The notes beneath the pieces are model-generated. The model did not search any database, was not told the origin of the DNA, and saw only the letters and a program-made list of their open reading frames with translations. The translations under genes were made by a program, and so were the position numbers. A stretch of 64,000 nucleotides of DNA from Mycobacterium sp. Root265 (GTDB lineage: Bacteria > Actinomycetota > Actinomycetes > Mycobacteriales > Mycobacteriaceae). The stretch spans positions 63,150-127,149 of the forward strand of contig NZ_LMJA01000001.1 in NCBI RefSeq assembly GCF_001428895.1, given 5' to 3'. Shown piece after piece: positions 43,106-52,945 of the stretch. The stretch's first letter is position 1. Every line of letters starts with the position of its first letter.

Positions 43106-44917
43106 ATGGGGCGGCTGTTCAAGCTGTTGATCCCGTTGGTGCTCATCGCGTTTGGCGTGCTGTGGCCGCTGGTGTTCAGCGCCACCCCCACCGGTGGTGG
43201 CGACGCCGCCGCGGATCCGGTGGTCATCAGCGACTACACCGCCCACTACACGGTGAACGCCGACGGTGATCTGGATGCGGTCGAGACCATCACCGGTGAG
43301 TTCCCCGTCGGACGGCACGGCATCTTCCGGCACTGGGATGTGACGAACCAGAACAGTCCCAAGGTCCGGCAGGTGCCCGAACTCCGGTCGATCCTGTGGG
43401 ACGGCGAGCCGGCGCCCTACCAGTTGCTCTGGGAGGGCCGGGAACGGTTCCGGGTGGCCAAGATCGGCAGCCCGGACAGCACCCTGGCCCCTGGGCCGCA
43501 CGTGTTCGAGATCCGGTACACCATCCCCGGTGTGCTCGATCCCGGAACCACCGGCGCCGGTAAACAATTCGGCGAATCGACGGGCGACGCGAACGCGCCC
43601 ACGGTGTTCTTCTGGAACGTCATCGCACCCGCCTGGAACAACGAGATCGAGAACGTCGACATCACGGTGACGCTGCCCGAACCGGTGCTCGGCGCCCAGT
43701 GTTCGGTCGGATTCGGTCGCGGCACCGCCTGCAGCGACCTCACCGTCGACGGCAACACCGTGCGACTGGGCGCGCAGGGATTGGCGCCACACACCCCGGT
43801 CACCCTGCGGGCGGGCGTGGACATGCCGACGCCGCCGCGCGCAGAGCTGCCGTGGACCTACCACTGGGACCGGGTGCTGGGGCAGTCGACGACCCGGGTG
43901 GTGGTGCTGCTGGCGCTGACCCTGCTCGGCGCCGCCGTGGCCATCCTGTGGGCGCGCAGCACCTTCGAACGTCCCCCGGGTTTCCCGATCCAGTACGCCC
44001 CGCCGCCCGGGCTGGGACCGGTGCAGACCGAGTACATCCGCACCGAGGCGGTCCCGAAGAACGGCCTCACCGCCACACTGTTCCACCTGGCCGAACGCAA
44101 ACTGGTCGAGCTGCGCCAGATCAGCAAGGACGACTGGAACGTCACCGGGACCGCCCAGCCGGGCGCCTGGGCCGATATCGACCCGGTGGGTGTCGCCGTC
44201 GGTTCGGCGCTGAAGGTCATCGGCCCCGGCGCCGAGTTCAAGGCCAGGAAGTCCGCCAAGGCGGGGGAGAAGCTCAGCGCGGCCAAGACCGACATGACCG
44301 CCGCGGTGCAGAAATGGGCCATCGACGAGGGCCTGATGGTCAAGCGCCGCAAGGAACTGTGGTTGCGCGCGGCCAATGCCGTCGCGGCGATCCTGATGGT
44401 GTGCGGCTTCTTCCGCTGGGGTTTCCCGATCACCCTGTGGGCGTTGCCGTTCGCGGCCTTCTTCCTGTTCTCCACCGTGTCCTGGCGTGACGGTGTCGGT
44501 ACCCGGCGCACCGAGGCCGGTCGCGAACTGTGGTCACGGGCAGGCGGATTCCACCGGCTGCTGTCCACCGACTCGGCGGAGAGCCGCTTCGATTTCGGGG
44601 CCCGCAAGGATCTCTACGCGGCCTACGTCCCGTTCGCGGTGGCTGCGGGCAGCGCGGCCCTGTGGGCGCAGAAGTATCGCGACGCCACCGGCGCCGTTGC
44701 GCCGCAACCGGAGTGGTACTACTCCTCGTCCACGACATCCTGGGGCCTGGCCGGAGGCTCCGACGTGGCGGGGTTCGACAGTTTCGAATCGGCGCTGTCG
44801 TCATCGATCGGCGCCTACACCGCGTCGCAGGCCTCCTCCTCGAGCGGCGGCAGCAGTAGCAGCGGTGGGGGCGGCGGCGGTGGCGGTGGCGGAGGAGGTG
44901 GAGGCGGATCATGGTGA
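43106..44917 (+). CDS. DUF2207 membrane protein with polyglycine C terminus
   Basis: A 603-residue protein: N-terminal membrane segment (about 4-24), extracytoplasmic DUF2207 domain (about 35-255), a second segment (about 265-285), a cytosolic stretch with the AEFKARKSAKAG region, two more hydrophobic segments near 430-460, then a Ser/Gly tail ending in about 15 consecutive glycines and SW. ATG at 43106 has CGGAGG five bases upstream; GTG at 43100 would overlap that site. The end overlaps lemA. DUF2207 and LemA genes are commonly adjacent in bacteria; their shared function is not established. Confidence 0.87.
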   Translation: MGRLFKLLIPLVLIAFGVLWPLVFSATPTGGGDAAADPVVISDYTAHYTVNADGDLDAVETITGEFPVGRHGIFRHWDVTNQNSPKVRQVPELRSILWDGEPAPYQLLWEGRERFRVAKIGSPDSTLAPGPHVFEIRYTIPGVLDPGTTGAGKQFGESTGDANAPTVFFWNVIAPAWNNEIENVDITVTLPEPVLGAQCSVGFGRGTACSDLTVDGNTVRLGAQGLAPHTPVTLRAGVDMPTPPRAELPWTYHWDRVLGQSTTRVVVLLALTLLGAAVAILWARSTFERPPGFPIQYAPPPGLGPVQTEYIRTEAVPKNGLTATLFHLAERKLVELRQISKDDWNVTGTAQPGAWADIDPVGVAVGSALKVIGPGAEFKARKSAKAGEKLSAAKTDMTAAVQKWAIDEGLMVKRRKELWLRAANAVAAILMVCGFFRWGFPITLWALPFAAFFLFSTVSWRDGVGTRRTEAGRELWSRAGGFHRLLSTDSAESRFDFGARKDLYAAYVPFAVAAGSAALWAQKYRDATGAVAPQPEWYYSSSTTSWGLAGGSDVAGFDSFESALSSSIGAYTASQASSSSGGSSSSGGGGGGGGGGGGGGGSW

Positions 44918-45447
44918 GGTTCTTGCTGATTCTGGTGCTCGCGATCGCGGTGCTGGTGCTGATCGGGCTGGTGGCCGGTTACAACAAGCTCAAAACCGCC
45001 GACGTGCGGGTGTCCGAGGCACTGTCCGGGATCGATGTCGAACTGACCCGGCGGGCGGCGCTGATCCCCAGCCTGGTGCACGCGGTGGGAACGTTCGCCA
45101 CCCACGAGAAGGCGATCCTCGATCACGTCACCGACGCCCGGGCCGCACTCAACGCGGCCACCGGCGGTGAATCGGTGGCCCGGCGCAGCGCCGCGGAGGG
45201 CGAACTGGACACCGCGCTCGGCCGGGTGCTGGCACTCGGGCAGAGCTACCCGCAGCTCAATTCGTCGAACAACTTCCTGAACCTGCAGGAGAACCTCGCC
45301 GACACCGAGAACAAGCTGGCCTTCGCCCGCCAGTACTACAACGATGCGGTGGCCGGGGTGAACCGGTTGATCACCACGATGCCGTGGATGTTCGTGGCGC
45401 CGATCGCCGGTGTGCAGGAACGCGAGTTCTATCAAACCCCGCGCTGA
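44911..45447 (+). CDS. lemA: LemA family protein
   Basis: A 178-residue protein with one N-terminal membrane segment (about 3-22) and a long three-helix bundle outside. The family signature is YNKLKTADVRVSEALSGIDV, then RRAALIPSLV and YPQLNSSNNFLNLQENLADTENKLAFARQYYNDAV. ATG at 44911 overlaps the polyglycine tail of the DUF2207 gene by 7 bases, so the two are coupled. Role unknown; partners in other species suggest an envelope-associated scaffold. Confidence 0.92.
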   Translation: MVRFLLILVLAIAVLVLIGLVAGYNKLKTADVRVSEALSGIDVELTRRAALIPSLVHAVGTFATHEKAILDHVTDARAALNAATGGESVARRSAAEGELDTALGRVLALGQSYPQLNSSNNFLNLQENLADTENKLAFARQYYNDAVAGVNRLITTMPWMFVAPIAGVQEREFYQTPR

Positions 45448-45458
45448 TCCGGCCGTTG

Positions 45459-46301
45459 ATGCTTCCCGAATCATTGGCCGGAGTACCGGTCACCGCGCTG
45501 GGCGTGGCGCTCATCCGCGCCGGCGAAACGCAGCGACCGGATCGGCTGTTCGACGATCCCTATGCCGAGTTGTTCGTCCGCGCCGCCGAACCCGAGTTCA
45601 CCGGCCCTGATGCGTCACCGCAAGCCCGCGCGACATGGGAGACGCTGCAACGGCTCGCCCCGGCCATGACCGCCCGCGCGGTGTCGGTGCGCCGCCTGCA
45701 GGATTACCTGCTCGGGGCGGTCAGCGCCGGGTGCACACAGATCGTCGAACTGGGTGCAGGTCTGGACACCTACGCGTTTCGGCTGCCGTGGGCAGAGCCG
45801 TGCCGCTACTTCGAGATCGACCTGCCGCAGATGTTCGGTTTCAAGGAGCAGGTGCTGGCCTCCCATACCGCGTCCGCCGACCGGCGGGTGGTCCCCGCCG
45901 ACATCGAGGCGGACTGGTGGGAACGGCTGACCGCCGCCGGATTCGACGACCGGGAATCCACCGCCTGGCTCGACGGAGGCGTCCTCGACTACCTTCCCCG
46001 CCGCCGAGTGCACGCCGTCCTGAACCGAATCGTCGCGGCAGCCGCACCGGGCAGCCGCTATGCCTGCGTGCTGCCGGCCCAGGTGACCGGCGCGACCGGT
46101 TCCGGGATCGCAGCGATCACCGGTGCATCGAAGGCGGCACAACGGCCGGCGACCGGGTTCGGCCCGGACCTCGCGGACTGGCTGTCCGAACGGGGCTGGC
46201 AGGTCGAGGTGCAGTCGCAAGCCGATGCCGCGGCGTACTATCGGCGGTCGCTGCCGGAGGACGGGTCGGGCGGGGGCTACCTCACCGCGCGCCTTCCCTA
46301 G
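45459..46301 (+). CDS. class I SAM-dependent methyltransferase (mycobacterial TIGR00027/LCMT-like)
   Basis: A 280-residue member of the leucine-carboxyl-methyltransferase-like group that is expanded in mycobacteria. The SAM motif I is IVELGAGLDTYAFRL and the acidic residue after strand 2 is in YFEIDLPQ. The N-terminal VTALGVALIRAGETQRPDRLFDDPYAE is the hallmark of the group. ATG at 45459 is 11 bases after lemA. The methyl acceptor is unknown. fmt follows 9 bases later. Confidence 0.88.
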   Translation: MLPESLAGVPVTALGVALIRAGETQRPDRLFDDPYAELFVRAAEPEFTGPDASPQARATWETLQRLAPAMTARAVSVRRLQDYLLGAVSAGCTQIVELGAGLDTYAFRLPWAEPCRYFEIDLPQMFGFKEQVLASHTASADRRVVPADIEADWWERLTAAGFDDRESTAWLDGGVLDYLPRRRVHAVLNRIVAAAAPGSRYACVLPAQVTGATGSGIAAITGASKAAQRPATGFGPDLADWLSERGWQVEVQSQADAAAYYRRSLPEDGSGGGYLTARLP

Positions 46302-46310
46302 ACTGTCTCG

Positions 46311-47237
46311 GTGCGACTCGTCTTTGCCGGAACACCGGAGCCTGCGCTGCCCTCGCTGCGTCGACTCATCGAATCCGAAAACCATGACGTCGTCGCGGTG
46401 CTGACCCGGCCCGATGCCGCGGCGGGCCGGCGCGGAAAACCGGCGCCGTCCCCGGTGGCCCAGCTGGCCGCCGAGCACGGCATCCCGGTGCTCAAACCCG
46501 AGCGGCCCAACACCGCGGAGTTCGTTGCCGAACTGACCGCCCTGGCACCCGACGCCTGCGCGGTGGTCGCCTACGGAGCGCTGCTGCGTGCGGATCTGCT
46601 GGCGGTACCCGAGCACGGCTGGGTGAATCTGCACTTCTCGCTGCTGCCGGCCTGGCGCGGCGCCGCCCCGGTGCAGGCCGCGATCGCCGCAGGAGACGAG
46701 GTGACCGGGGCCACCACCTTCCAGATCGAACTGGACCTGGACTCCGGACCCGTCTACGGCGTCGTCACCGAAACCATCCGCCCGACCGACACCGCCGGGG
46801 ATCTGCTTGAGCGGCTGTCTGTTTCGGGTGCAGGATTATTGGAGGCCACCATGGACGGTATCGCCGACGGTTCGTTGAACCCGGTACCCCAGCCCGCCGA
46901 CGGGGTCACCGTCGCGCCCAAGATCACCGTCGAGGAGGCGCGGGTGCGCTGGGAACTGCCCGCGCACGCGGTCGATCGCCGGGTCCGTGCGGTCACCCCG
47001 AATCCCGGCGCCTGGACGATGATCGGCGACGTCCGCGTCAAGGTGGGACCGGTGCGTCCCGATGACACCAAGGCGCTCGCAGTCGGTGAGATCGAGGTCG
47101 GCAGGCGTGACGTGTGGGTCGGCACCGGTTCGCATGCGGTCACCCTGAGCTGGGTGCAGCCGCCCGGGAAGAAGCCGATGAACGCCGCCGACTGGGCACG
47201 CGGCGCACGTCCGGACGCATCGGTGCGCGCGCTGTGA
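46311..47237 (+). CDS. fmt: methionyl-tRNA formyltransferase
   Basis: Formylates initiator Met-tRNA using 10-formyl-THF. The 308-residue protein has the folate/catalytic block [15 protein letters not shown] (Asn, His) and the catalytic Asp in DLDSGPV, followed by the C-terminal OB-like tRNA-binding domain (about 205-308). GTG at 46311 gives the usual [10 protein letters not shown] start. It overlaps rsmB by 4 bases (GTGA). Counterpart: Rv1406. Confidence 0.97.
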   Translation: MRLVFAGTPEPALPSLRRLIESENHDVVAVLTRPDAAAGRRGKPAPSPVAQLAAEHGIPVLKPERPNTAEFVAELTALAPDACAVVAYGALLRADLLAVPEHGWVNLHFSLLPAWRGAAPVQAAIAAGDEVTGATTFQIELDLDSGPVYGVVTETIRPTDTAGDLLERLSVSGAGLLEATMDGIADGSLNPVPQPADGVTVAPKITVEEARVRWELPAHAVDRRVRAVTPNPGAWTMIGDVRVKVGPVRPDDTKALAVGEIEVGRRDVWVGTGSHAVTLSWVQPPGKKPMNAADWARGARPDASVRAL

Positions 47238-48658
47238 GCCGGCCCTCGTCACCGGGGCGTGGTGGGCGCCCGTCGCGCCACCACTCCAACAACGCACCGC
47301 AGCGCAAGGGTCCGCCGCGCAAGCCGCTGGACCCGGCCCGGCGCGCGGCGTTCGACGTGTTGCGCGCGGTCAGCGAACGCGACGCCTACGCCAACCTCAC
47401 CCTGCCGGCGTTACTGCGCGAACGGGGGATCAAAGGCCTCGACGCCGCCTTCGCCACCGAACTGGCCTACGGCACCTGTCGCACCCGGGGTCTGCTCGAC
47501 GCCGTGATCAGCTCCGCGGCCGACCGGCCCGTGGACCAGATCGACTCGGTCCTGCTGGACCTGCTGCGGCTGGGCAGCTACCAATTGCTGCGCACCAGGG
47601 TGGACGCGCACGCCGCCCTCGACACCACCGTCGATCAGGCCGGCATCGAATTCGATTCGGTACGCGCAGGTTTCGTCAATGGTGTGCTGCGAAAGATCGC
47701 CGGCCAGGATGAGCAGGCCTGGGTTGCCGAACTGGCACCCCCGCAGGCCACCGATCCCATCGGGCACGCCGCCTTCGTCAACGCGCACCCGCGGTGGGTG
47801 GCCCAGGCCTTCGTCGACGCCCTCGGCGCCGGCGCCGGCCAACTCGGCGCGCTGCTCGCCAGCGACGACGAGCGCCCGGTCGTGCACCTGGCGGCCCGAC
47901 CCGGTGTGCTGACCGCCACGGACCTGGCCGCCCAGGTCGACGGCACCGTCGGCCGGTTCTCGCCGTATGCGGTCTATCTGTCCGGCGGTGACCCGGGTGA
48001 CCTGGCCGCCGTGCGCGAAGGTGCCGCACTGGTGCAGGACGAGGGATCGCAGCTGGTCGCCCGGGCACTCACCCTGGCGACCGTGGACGGCCCCGACAAC
48101 GGGCGGTGGCTGGACCTGTGTTCGGGACCGGGCGGCAAGACCGCGCTGATCGCGGCGCTGGCCGGGGATGCCCGTGTCACCGCGGTGGAGCCCGCCGAGC
48201 ACCGGGCCGATTTCGTGGAACGGAACACCGCCGGACTGCCCGTCGACGTGTTGCGGGTGGACGGGCGGGAGTCCGGTCTGGAACCGGCAAGCTTCGACCG
48301 CGTGCTGGTCGACGCGCCGTGCACCGGGCTGGGCGCACTGCGCCGCAGGCCCGAGGCGCGCTGGCGGCGCCAACCCGGCGACGTGCCCACGCTGGCCAAG
48401 TTGCAGCGTGAGCTGCTGGCCTCGGCGATCGGACTGACCAGGCCCGGTGGTGTGGTGCTCTACGCCACGTGTTCGCCGCATCTGGCCGAGACCGTCGGGG
48501 TGGTGGCCGACGCGCTGCGCAGGCAACCGGTGACGGCGCTGGACACCCGGGAGTTCTTCCCCGGTGTCGATCAGCTCGGCGACGGACCCTACGTGCAGTT
48601 GTGGCCGCACCTGCACGGCACCGATGCGATGTTCGCCGCCGCCCTGAAAGTAGGCTGA
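47234..48658 (+). CDS. rsmB: 16S rRNA m5C methyltransferase RsmB/Fmu
   Basis: Methylates C967 (E. coli numbering) of 16S rRNA. The 474-residue protein has a basic N-terminal leader (about 1-30), the NusB-like RNA-binding domain (about 35-165) and the methyltransferase domain with SAM motif [30 protein letters not shown] and the nucleophile Cys in YATCSP. GTG at 47234 overlaps the fmt stop. rpe follows 5 bases after its stop. Counterpart: Rv1407. Confidence 0.95.
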   Translation: MSRPSSPGRGGRPSRHHSNNAPQRKGPPRKPLDPARRAAFDVLRAVSERDAYANLTLPALLRERGIKGLDAAFATELAYGTCRTRGLLDAVISSAADRPVDQIDSVLLDLLRLGSYQLLRTRVDAHAALDTTVDQAGIEFDSVRAGFVNGVLRKIAGQDEQAWVAELAPPQATDPIGHAAFVNAHPRWVAQAFVDALGAGAGQLGALLASDDERPVVHLAARPGVLTATDLAAQVDGTVGRFSPYAVYLSGGDPGDLAAVREGAALVQDEGSQLVARALTLATVDGPDNGRWLDLCSGPGGKTALIAALAGDARVTAVEPAEHRADFVERNTAGLPVDVLRVDGRESGLEPASFDRVLVDAPCTGLGALRRRPEARWRRQPGDVPTLAKLQRELLASAIGLTRPGGVVLYATCSPHLAETVGVVADALRRQPVTALDTREFFPGVDQLGDGPYVQLWPHLHGTDAMFAAALKVG

Positions 48659-48663
48659 CCGGC

Positions 48664-49371
48664 ATGGCTGGTCAATCTCCCGTCCCTCGGCTCGCCCCGG
48701 CCCCACTCATTGCGCCGTCGATTCTCGCCGCCGACTTCGCCAGGCTGTCCGACGAAGTCGCGGCCGTCGCAGGCGCGGACTGGTTACACGTCGACGTGAT
48801 GGACAACCACTTCGTGCCGAACCTCACGCTGGGGCTGCCGGTGGTGGAGAGCCTGCTCAAGGTCACCGACATCCCGATGGACTGTCATCTGATGATCGAC
48901 GACCCGGAACGGTGGGCACCGCCGTATGCGGAGGCCGGCGCCTACAACGTCACCTTCCACGCCGAGGCGACCGACAACCCGGTCGGTGTCGCGCGCGATA
49001 TCCGCGCCGCCGGGGCCAAGGCGGGACTCTCGGTGAAGCCGGGCACCCCGCTGGAGCCCTACCTGGAGATCCTGCGGGAGTTCGACACCCTGCTGGTGAT
49101 GTCGGTGGAGCCCGGCTTCGGTGGCCAGAAGTTCATCCCCGAGGTTCTCGCCAAGGTGTCCACCGTGCGCCGCCTGGTGGATGCCGGGGAGCTGACGATC
49201 GTGGTGGAGATCGACGGTGGCATCAACGCCGACACCATCGAGGCCGCCGCGGAGGCCGGGGTGGACTGTTTCGTCGCAGGATCCGCGGTGTACAGCGCCG
49301 AGGATCCGGCCGAGGCGGTGCGACGGCTGCGCAGGCAGGCCGCCGCGGTGTCACCACACCTGACGCTATGA
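48664..49371 (+). CDS. rpe: ribulose-phosphate 3-epimerase
   Basis: Interconverts ribulose-5-P and xylulose-5-P. The 235-residue TIM-barrel protein has [10 protein letters not shown], the metal site [12 protein letters not shown] with its His and Asp, the CHLMI block, the EPGFGGQKF phosphate loop and the catalytic Asp in EIDGGI. ATG at 48664 follows rsmB by 5 bases. Its stop overlaps the ribD ATG (ATGA). Counterpart: Rv1408. Confidence 0.97.
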   Translation: MAGQSPVPRLAPAPLIAPSILAADFARLSDEVAAVAGADWLHVDVMDNHFVPNLTLGLPVVESLLKVTDIPMDCHLMIDDPERWAPPYAEAGAYNVTFHAEATDNPVGVARDIRAAGAKAGLSVKPGTPLEPYLEILREFDTLLVMSVEPGFGGQKFIPEVLAKVSTVRRLVDAGELTIVVEIDGGINADTIEAAAEAGVDCFVAGSAVYSAEDPAEAVRRLRRQAAAVSPHLTL

Positions 49372-50396
49372 CCTCCGAGGCAGCCAAGCGGCCGGTCAGC
49401 CCGGAAGCCGCGATGCGGCTCGCCGTCGAGCAGGCCGATCGGGTGAAGGGCGCCACCTATCCGAATCCGCCCGTGGGCGCGGTGATCCTGGACGCCGCCG
49501 GCGAGGTGGTCGGCGTCGGTGCGACCGAGCCGACCGGGGGAGCGCACGCCGAGGTGGTGGCGCTGCGCCGCGCGGGTGAGCTGGCACGCGGGGGTACCGC
49601 GGTGGTGACCCTGGAACCGTGCAACCACCATGGACGAACACCCCCGTGCGTGGACGGCCTTTTGGCAGCCGGGGTTTCGCGGGTGGTGTACGCCGTCTCG
49701 GATCCCAACCCGGTGGCCGCGGGTGGGGCGTCGCGTCTGGGTGAGGCCGGTGTCGAGGTCAGGGCCGGGGTGCTCGGCACCGAGGTCGCCGGCGGTCCGT
49801 TGCGCGAATGGCTGCACAAGCAGCGCACCGGGCTTCCGCATGTCACGTGGAAATTTGCCACCAGCGTGGACGGGCGCAGCGCCGCCGCCGACGGCAGCAG
49901 CCAGTGGATCACCAGTGAGGCCGCCCGCGCCGACGTGCACCGCCGCCGCGGCGTGGCGGAGGCCATCGTGGTCGGCACCGGCACGGTGCTCTTCGACGAC
50001 CCGACGCTGACCGCGCGACTGCCCGACGGCAGCCTCGCCGGCCGTCAGCCGTTGCGGGTGGTGGTCGGGCAGCGGGAGATCTCGCCGGATTCCAACGTGC
50101 TCAACGACGACTCGCGCACCATGGTGATCCGGACCCGCGATCCGCATGAGGTGATGCGTGCCCTTTCCGACCGGACGGCGGTGCTGCTCGAGGGTGGGCC
50201 GACCCTGGCCGGCGCGTTTCTGCGTGCCGGGGTGATCGACCGGATTCTCGCCTACGTGGCGCCGATGTTGCTCGGCGGTCCGATCACGGCGGTCGACGAT
50301 GTCGGGGTGCTCAGCATGGCCGGCGCGCAACGCTGGCGCTTCGACGGAATCGAGGCCATCGGCCCGGATGTGCGGCTCAGTCTGGTGCCGAACTGA
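49368..50396 (+). CDS. ribD: bifunctional riboflavin deaminase/reductase
   Basis: Two steps of riboflavin synthesis in one 342-residue protein: pyrimidine deamination and ribosyl reduction. The N-terminal deaminase domain shows the zinc site GAHAEV with [11 protein letters not shown]. The C-terminal reductase domain starts near residue 160 with [14 protein letters not shown] and has the [18 protein letters not shown] block. ATG at 49368 overlaps rpe. It is the last gene before the synteny with M. tuberculosis (where Rv1410c/P55 follows ribG) breaks. No FMN riboswitch is seen upstream. Confidence 0.96.
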   Translation: MTSEAAKRPVSPEAAMRLAVEQADRVKGATYPNPPVGAVILDAAGEVVGVGATEPTGGAHAEVVALRRAGELARGGTAVVTLEPCNHHGRTPPCVDGLLAAGVSRVVYAVSDPNPVAAGGASRLGEAGVEVRAGVLGTEVAGGPLREWLHKQRTGLPHVTWKFATSVDGRSAAADGSSQWITSEAARADVHRRRGVAEAIVVGTGTVLFDDPTLTARLPDGSLAGRQPLRVVVGQREISPDSNVLNDDSRTMVIRTRDPHEVMRALSDRTAVLLEGGPTLAGAFLRAGVIDRILAYVAPMLLGGPITAVDDVGVLSMAGAQRWRFDGIEAIGPDVRLSLVPN

Positions 50397-50567
50397 GCTG
50401 TGACCGCAGCCACAGTTCCGCCGCCGGTGTGACGTTCAATCCTGTTGCCCGCGTGGCCTTTGCCGGGTGTTGTAACCGGGTGCCGGGATCGGTGCGCCGG
50501 TAGACTCGGATCAAAGCGCCTTCACCGACGAGTCGCTCGGGGATTGCACTAACAAAGGACGACGAGC

Positions 50568-50717
50568 ATGACTGCCTTGCAGGACTGGCTCAACAGCGGG
50601 CCGGTCAACCCGCAGAACTTCAGGTCACTGGTGTTCGGTGTACTGCGGATGGGACCTCAGCAGGCGCACTATCCGCGCGCCCCCAAGATCATGCAGCGCG
50701 GTCTCGAGCGGTGCTGA
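50568..50717 (+). CDS. small ORF, 49 residues, unknown
   Basis: A short frame from ATG to TGA with a purine-rich site (AAAGGA, 50554-50559) at a good distance of 8 bases. The product is mixed and mildly basic (MTALQDWLNSGP at the start, a central NFRSLVFGVLRMG, ending in LERC). No membrane segment or known motif is seen. It stands alone, 171 bases after ribD and 147 bases before the TIM-barrel gene. A TANNNT element (TAGACT, 50501-50506) upstream could be a -10. It may be a real small protein, a regulatory leader peptide or a gene remnant. Confidence 0.45.
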   Translation: MTALQDWLNSGPVNPQNFRSLVFGVLRMGPQQAHYPRAPKIMQRGLERC

Positions 50718-50864
50718 TTTGCTGAAATTGCCATCCAGGTAGCGCAACCACCCGACCTGGCCGGCTGGCCTGGGCAACGTAGCCCCCAAAATCTCGCATC
50801 GATCGGCGATGATGTTCCACGGAGCGGTTTTTCCGCAAATCCGGCGGGCGGCGAGGAGATGGTG

Positions 50865-51734
50865 ATGGGCACGGCGGCAGAGTCGCAGGGTCTCGGCGAA
50901 GGACGGATTCTTTCGCTGGCACCGCTGACTGTGCTCGAACTCGACCCGGCCGGGCTCGTGGCTTGCGCTGCCGAGGCCGGGTACGACGCCGTCGGGCTAC
51001 GGCTGATCCGCGCGACCGAACAAGAGCCGCTGCGGCCCACCGTCGGCCGGACCCCGTTGATCCTGGAAACCAAGCGCCGCCTTGATGATTCGGGATTGCG
51101 TTTGGTGGATATCGAGGTGCTGCGGTTGCGTCCAGAGACCCGGGTGCGCGCAGATTTCGAGGCGTTCCTGGAGACCGGTGCGTTTCTCGGCGCCACCGAG
51201 GTCCTGGTGACGGGCAATGACCCCGACCACTGCCGGACCGCCGACAACCTCGCCGAGTTGGCTTTGCTGGCAGCCGAATTCGGGCTGACCCCCAACCTCG
51301 AGCCCATGCCGTGGACCGATGTCAAGGATCTGCACCAGGGCATCACCATTCTGTCGGCGTGCCAGCTGAACGTCGGTCTGCTGGTGGACGCCATCCACTA
51401 TGACCGTGCCATGAACTCGCCCGCCGAACTGGCGGCCCTGCCGCGGGACTGGATTCGCTATGCGCAGATCTGTGACGCGCCTGCCGAACGGCCCGGCACG
51501 GTGGAAGAAATGATGTATCAGGGCCGCAGTGCGCGGTTGCTTCCCGGTGCGGGAGGTATCGATTTGGTCTCGATGTTGCGCGCGCTGCCCGCGGGAATCC
51601 CGATCAGTGTGGAGGCTCCGCTGCAGAGCGATGCCCCGGCGGTGGTCCGGGCCACGGCTGCCGCGCGCGCGGCACGCGAGGTGCTCAAGCTGGCCGACGA
51701 CACGACATGGTCACCGCTCGTCCGTACTGCCTGA
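50865..51734 (+). CDS. TIM-barrel sugar-phosphate isomerase/epimerase-like protein
   Basis: A 289-residue protein of the xylose isomerase-like TIM-barrel (AP endonuclease 2) superfamily. The usual elements are visible: an early AAEAGYDAVGLRL strand-helix, ETKRRLDDSGLRLVDIEV, the NLEPMPWTDV and LLVDAIHYDRA metal-site strands, and QICDAPAE. The set of Glu/Asp/His residues is consistent with one divalent metal. ATG at 50865 is preferred since GAGGAG (50853-50858) is 6 bases upstream; ATG at 50859 abuts it. The substrate (a sugar, polyol or keto acid) is unknown. The next gene starts 13 bases later. Confidence 0.85.
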   Translation: MGTAAESQGLGEGRILSLAPLTVLELDPAGLVACAAEAGYDAVGLRLIRATEQEPLRPTVGRTPLILETKRRLDDSGLRLVDIEVLRLRPETRVRADFEAFLETGAFLGATEVLVTGNDPDHCRTADNLAELALLAAEFGLTPNLEPMPWTDVKDLHQGITILSACQLNVGLLVDAIHYDRAMNSPAELAALPRDWIRYAQICDAPAERPGTVEEMMYQGRSARLLPGAGGIDLVSMLRALPAGIPISVEAPLQSDAPAVVRATAAARAAREVLKLADDTTWSPLVRTA

Positions 51735-51747
51735 CACGCTGTCGACG

Positions 51748-52728
51748 GTGCCTGGTTCTCGTGCGGTGATCGGCGCGGTCGGTGGCCTGTTCCTTGCGAT
51801 CGGCTCGGCGGGCATCGGCGCGCACTTCGTCGGGCTGACCAGCACCGCGGTGGCCTGGATCGCCTCGTTCACCCCGTTGGCGATCATTGTCTCGGCGGTT
51901 GCGCTGGTGCTCTTGCTGCTGGGCCGTCGTCGATGGCCCGCCGTCATCGCTACCGTCGTGGTGACCGTCGGTGTGTTGACGCAGGCCCCGCTCTACCGCG
52001 GTGGCGCGGGGGACGAGTCCGCGGCCCGGTCGGTGCGGATCATGCAGGCCAACATCCGGCTGGGTGAGGCGGACCTCGATGCGCTGGTGCGCTCGGTGCG
52101 CGACCGCGACATCGATCTGCTGACCGTGATCGAGCTGACCGAGTCCGCGGTGGATGGAATGGCTGCCACCGGAATCGGCGAAGTGCTGCCCTACACGTGC
52201 GGACGTCCTCGCGCCGGTGGCGGCGGTGCCGGAATCTACTCGCGCTACCCGCTGCACGAGTGCGCACAGCTGGACGGGTTCGTGCTGAACAATCTGCGGG
52301 CCGTCGCTGCGATCCCGGCTTCCGCACCGACCGCGGTGTATGCGCTGCATCCGCTACCGCCGTATCCCGAACCGGCGTGGAAGTGGGTGTACGAGTTGAA
52401 GCGGCTGCGGCCGATCTTCGAGGCGGAACGTCACCCGATGATCGTCGGTGCCGATTTCAACTCGACGTACGACCACCGGCAATACCGCGAGCTGCTGGAG
52501 AACTCGACGCCGGCCGGCACCGCACGGTTGGTCGACGCCGCCGAATATGTCGGTGCCGGAGTGGTTCCCACCTTTCCCGCCGATAGCATCGTTCCGCCGT
52601 TGCTGGCCATCGACCGAATACTGGCTCGCGGACCGGTGCCGGTCTCATTCGAGCGGTTCGATTTGCCCGGGTCCGACCACCTCGGTGTCATCGGCAATCT
52701 TGCTATCCCAGAGATGAATTCAAACTGA
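51748..52728 (+). CDS. membrane-anchored endonuclease/exonuclease/phosphatase-fold protein
   Basis: A 326-residue protein with three N-terminal membrane segments (about 6-28, 35-58, 64-82) and a DNase I-like EEP domain (about 95-318). Metal and catalytic residues are present: N102 in QANIR, E129 in TVIELTES, H201, D236/N238 in GADFNST and D310/H311 in GSDHLG. The catalytic domain should face the periplasm given the helix count. Such proteins act on phosphodiesters or phosphomonoesters. The role is unknown; in a glycan-like locus a lipid- or nucleotide-sugar phosphate is a reasonable guess. A 13-base inverted repeat spans its stop codon. Confidence 0.86.
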   Translation: MPGSRAVIGAVGGLFLAIGSAGIGAHFVGLTSTAVAWIASFTPLAIIVSAVALVLLLLGRRRWPAVIATVVVTVGVLTQAPLYRGGAGDESAARSVRIMQANIRLGEADLDALVRSVRDRDIDLLTVIELTESAVDGMAATGIGEVLPYTCGRPRAGGGGAGIYSRYPLHECAQLDGFVLNNLRAVAAIPASAPTAVYALHPLPPYPEPAWKWVYELKRLRPIFEAERHPMIVGADFNSTYDHRQYRELLENSTPAGTARLVDAAEYVGAGVVPTFPADSIVPPLLAIDRILARGPVPVSFERFDLPGSDHLGVIGNLAIPEMNSN

Positions 52729-52747
52729 TCTGGTTTTGAATTCATCT
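52712..52747. terminator. A/T-rich 13-bp inverted repeat spanning a stop codon
   Basis: AGATGAATTCAAA (52712-52724) and TTTGAATTCATCT (52735-52747) are perfect complements around a 10-base loop that contains the TGA stop of the EEP gene (52726-52728). It could end transcription or protect the 3' end, but there is no downstream T run. Its low GC differs strongly from the surrounding coding DNA. The 217 bases from here to the next start are also A/T-rich and hold no gene that I can support. Confidence 0.5.
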
Positions 52748-52945
52748 GATCCTTTGCTGCGCATGGGATTTCATTCCCAGATCGAGGCCCCTGAGGTGTG
52801 GGCTGCGTCATATCCTTCGATGTAGCTGACAATTATCTGTGAATTCTCGCTAATGTAATTCTCGCAACCAAATTCACCAGCGGCAGGCCGCACGTGGACG
52901 CATGTCCGCGATCGCATACCCGGTGCCTTCCAGCCATGAAAGGTA

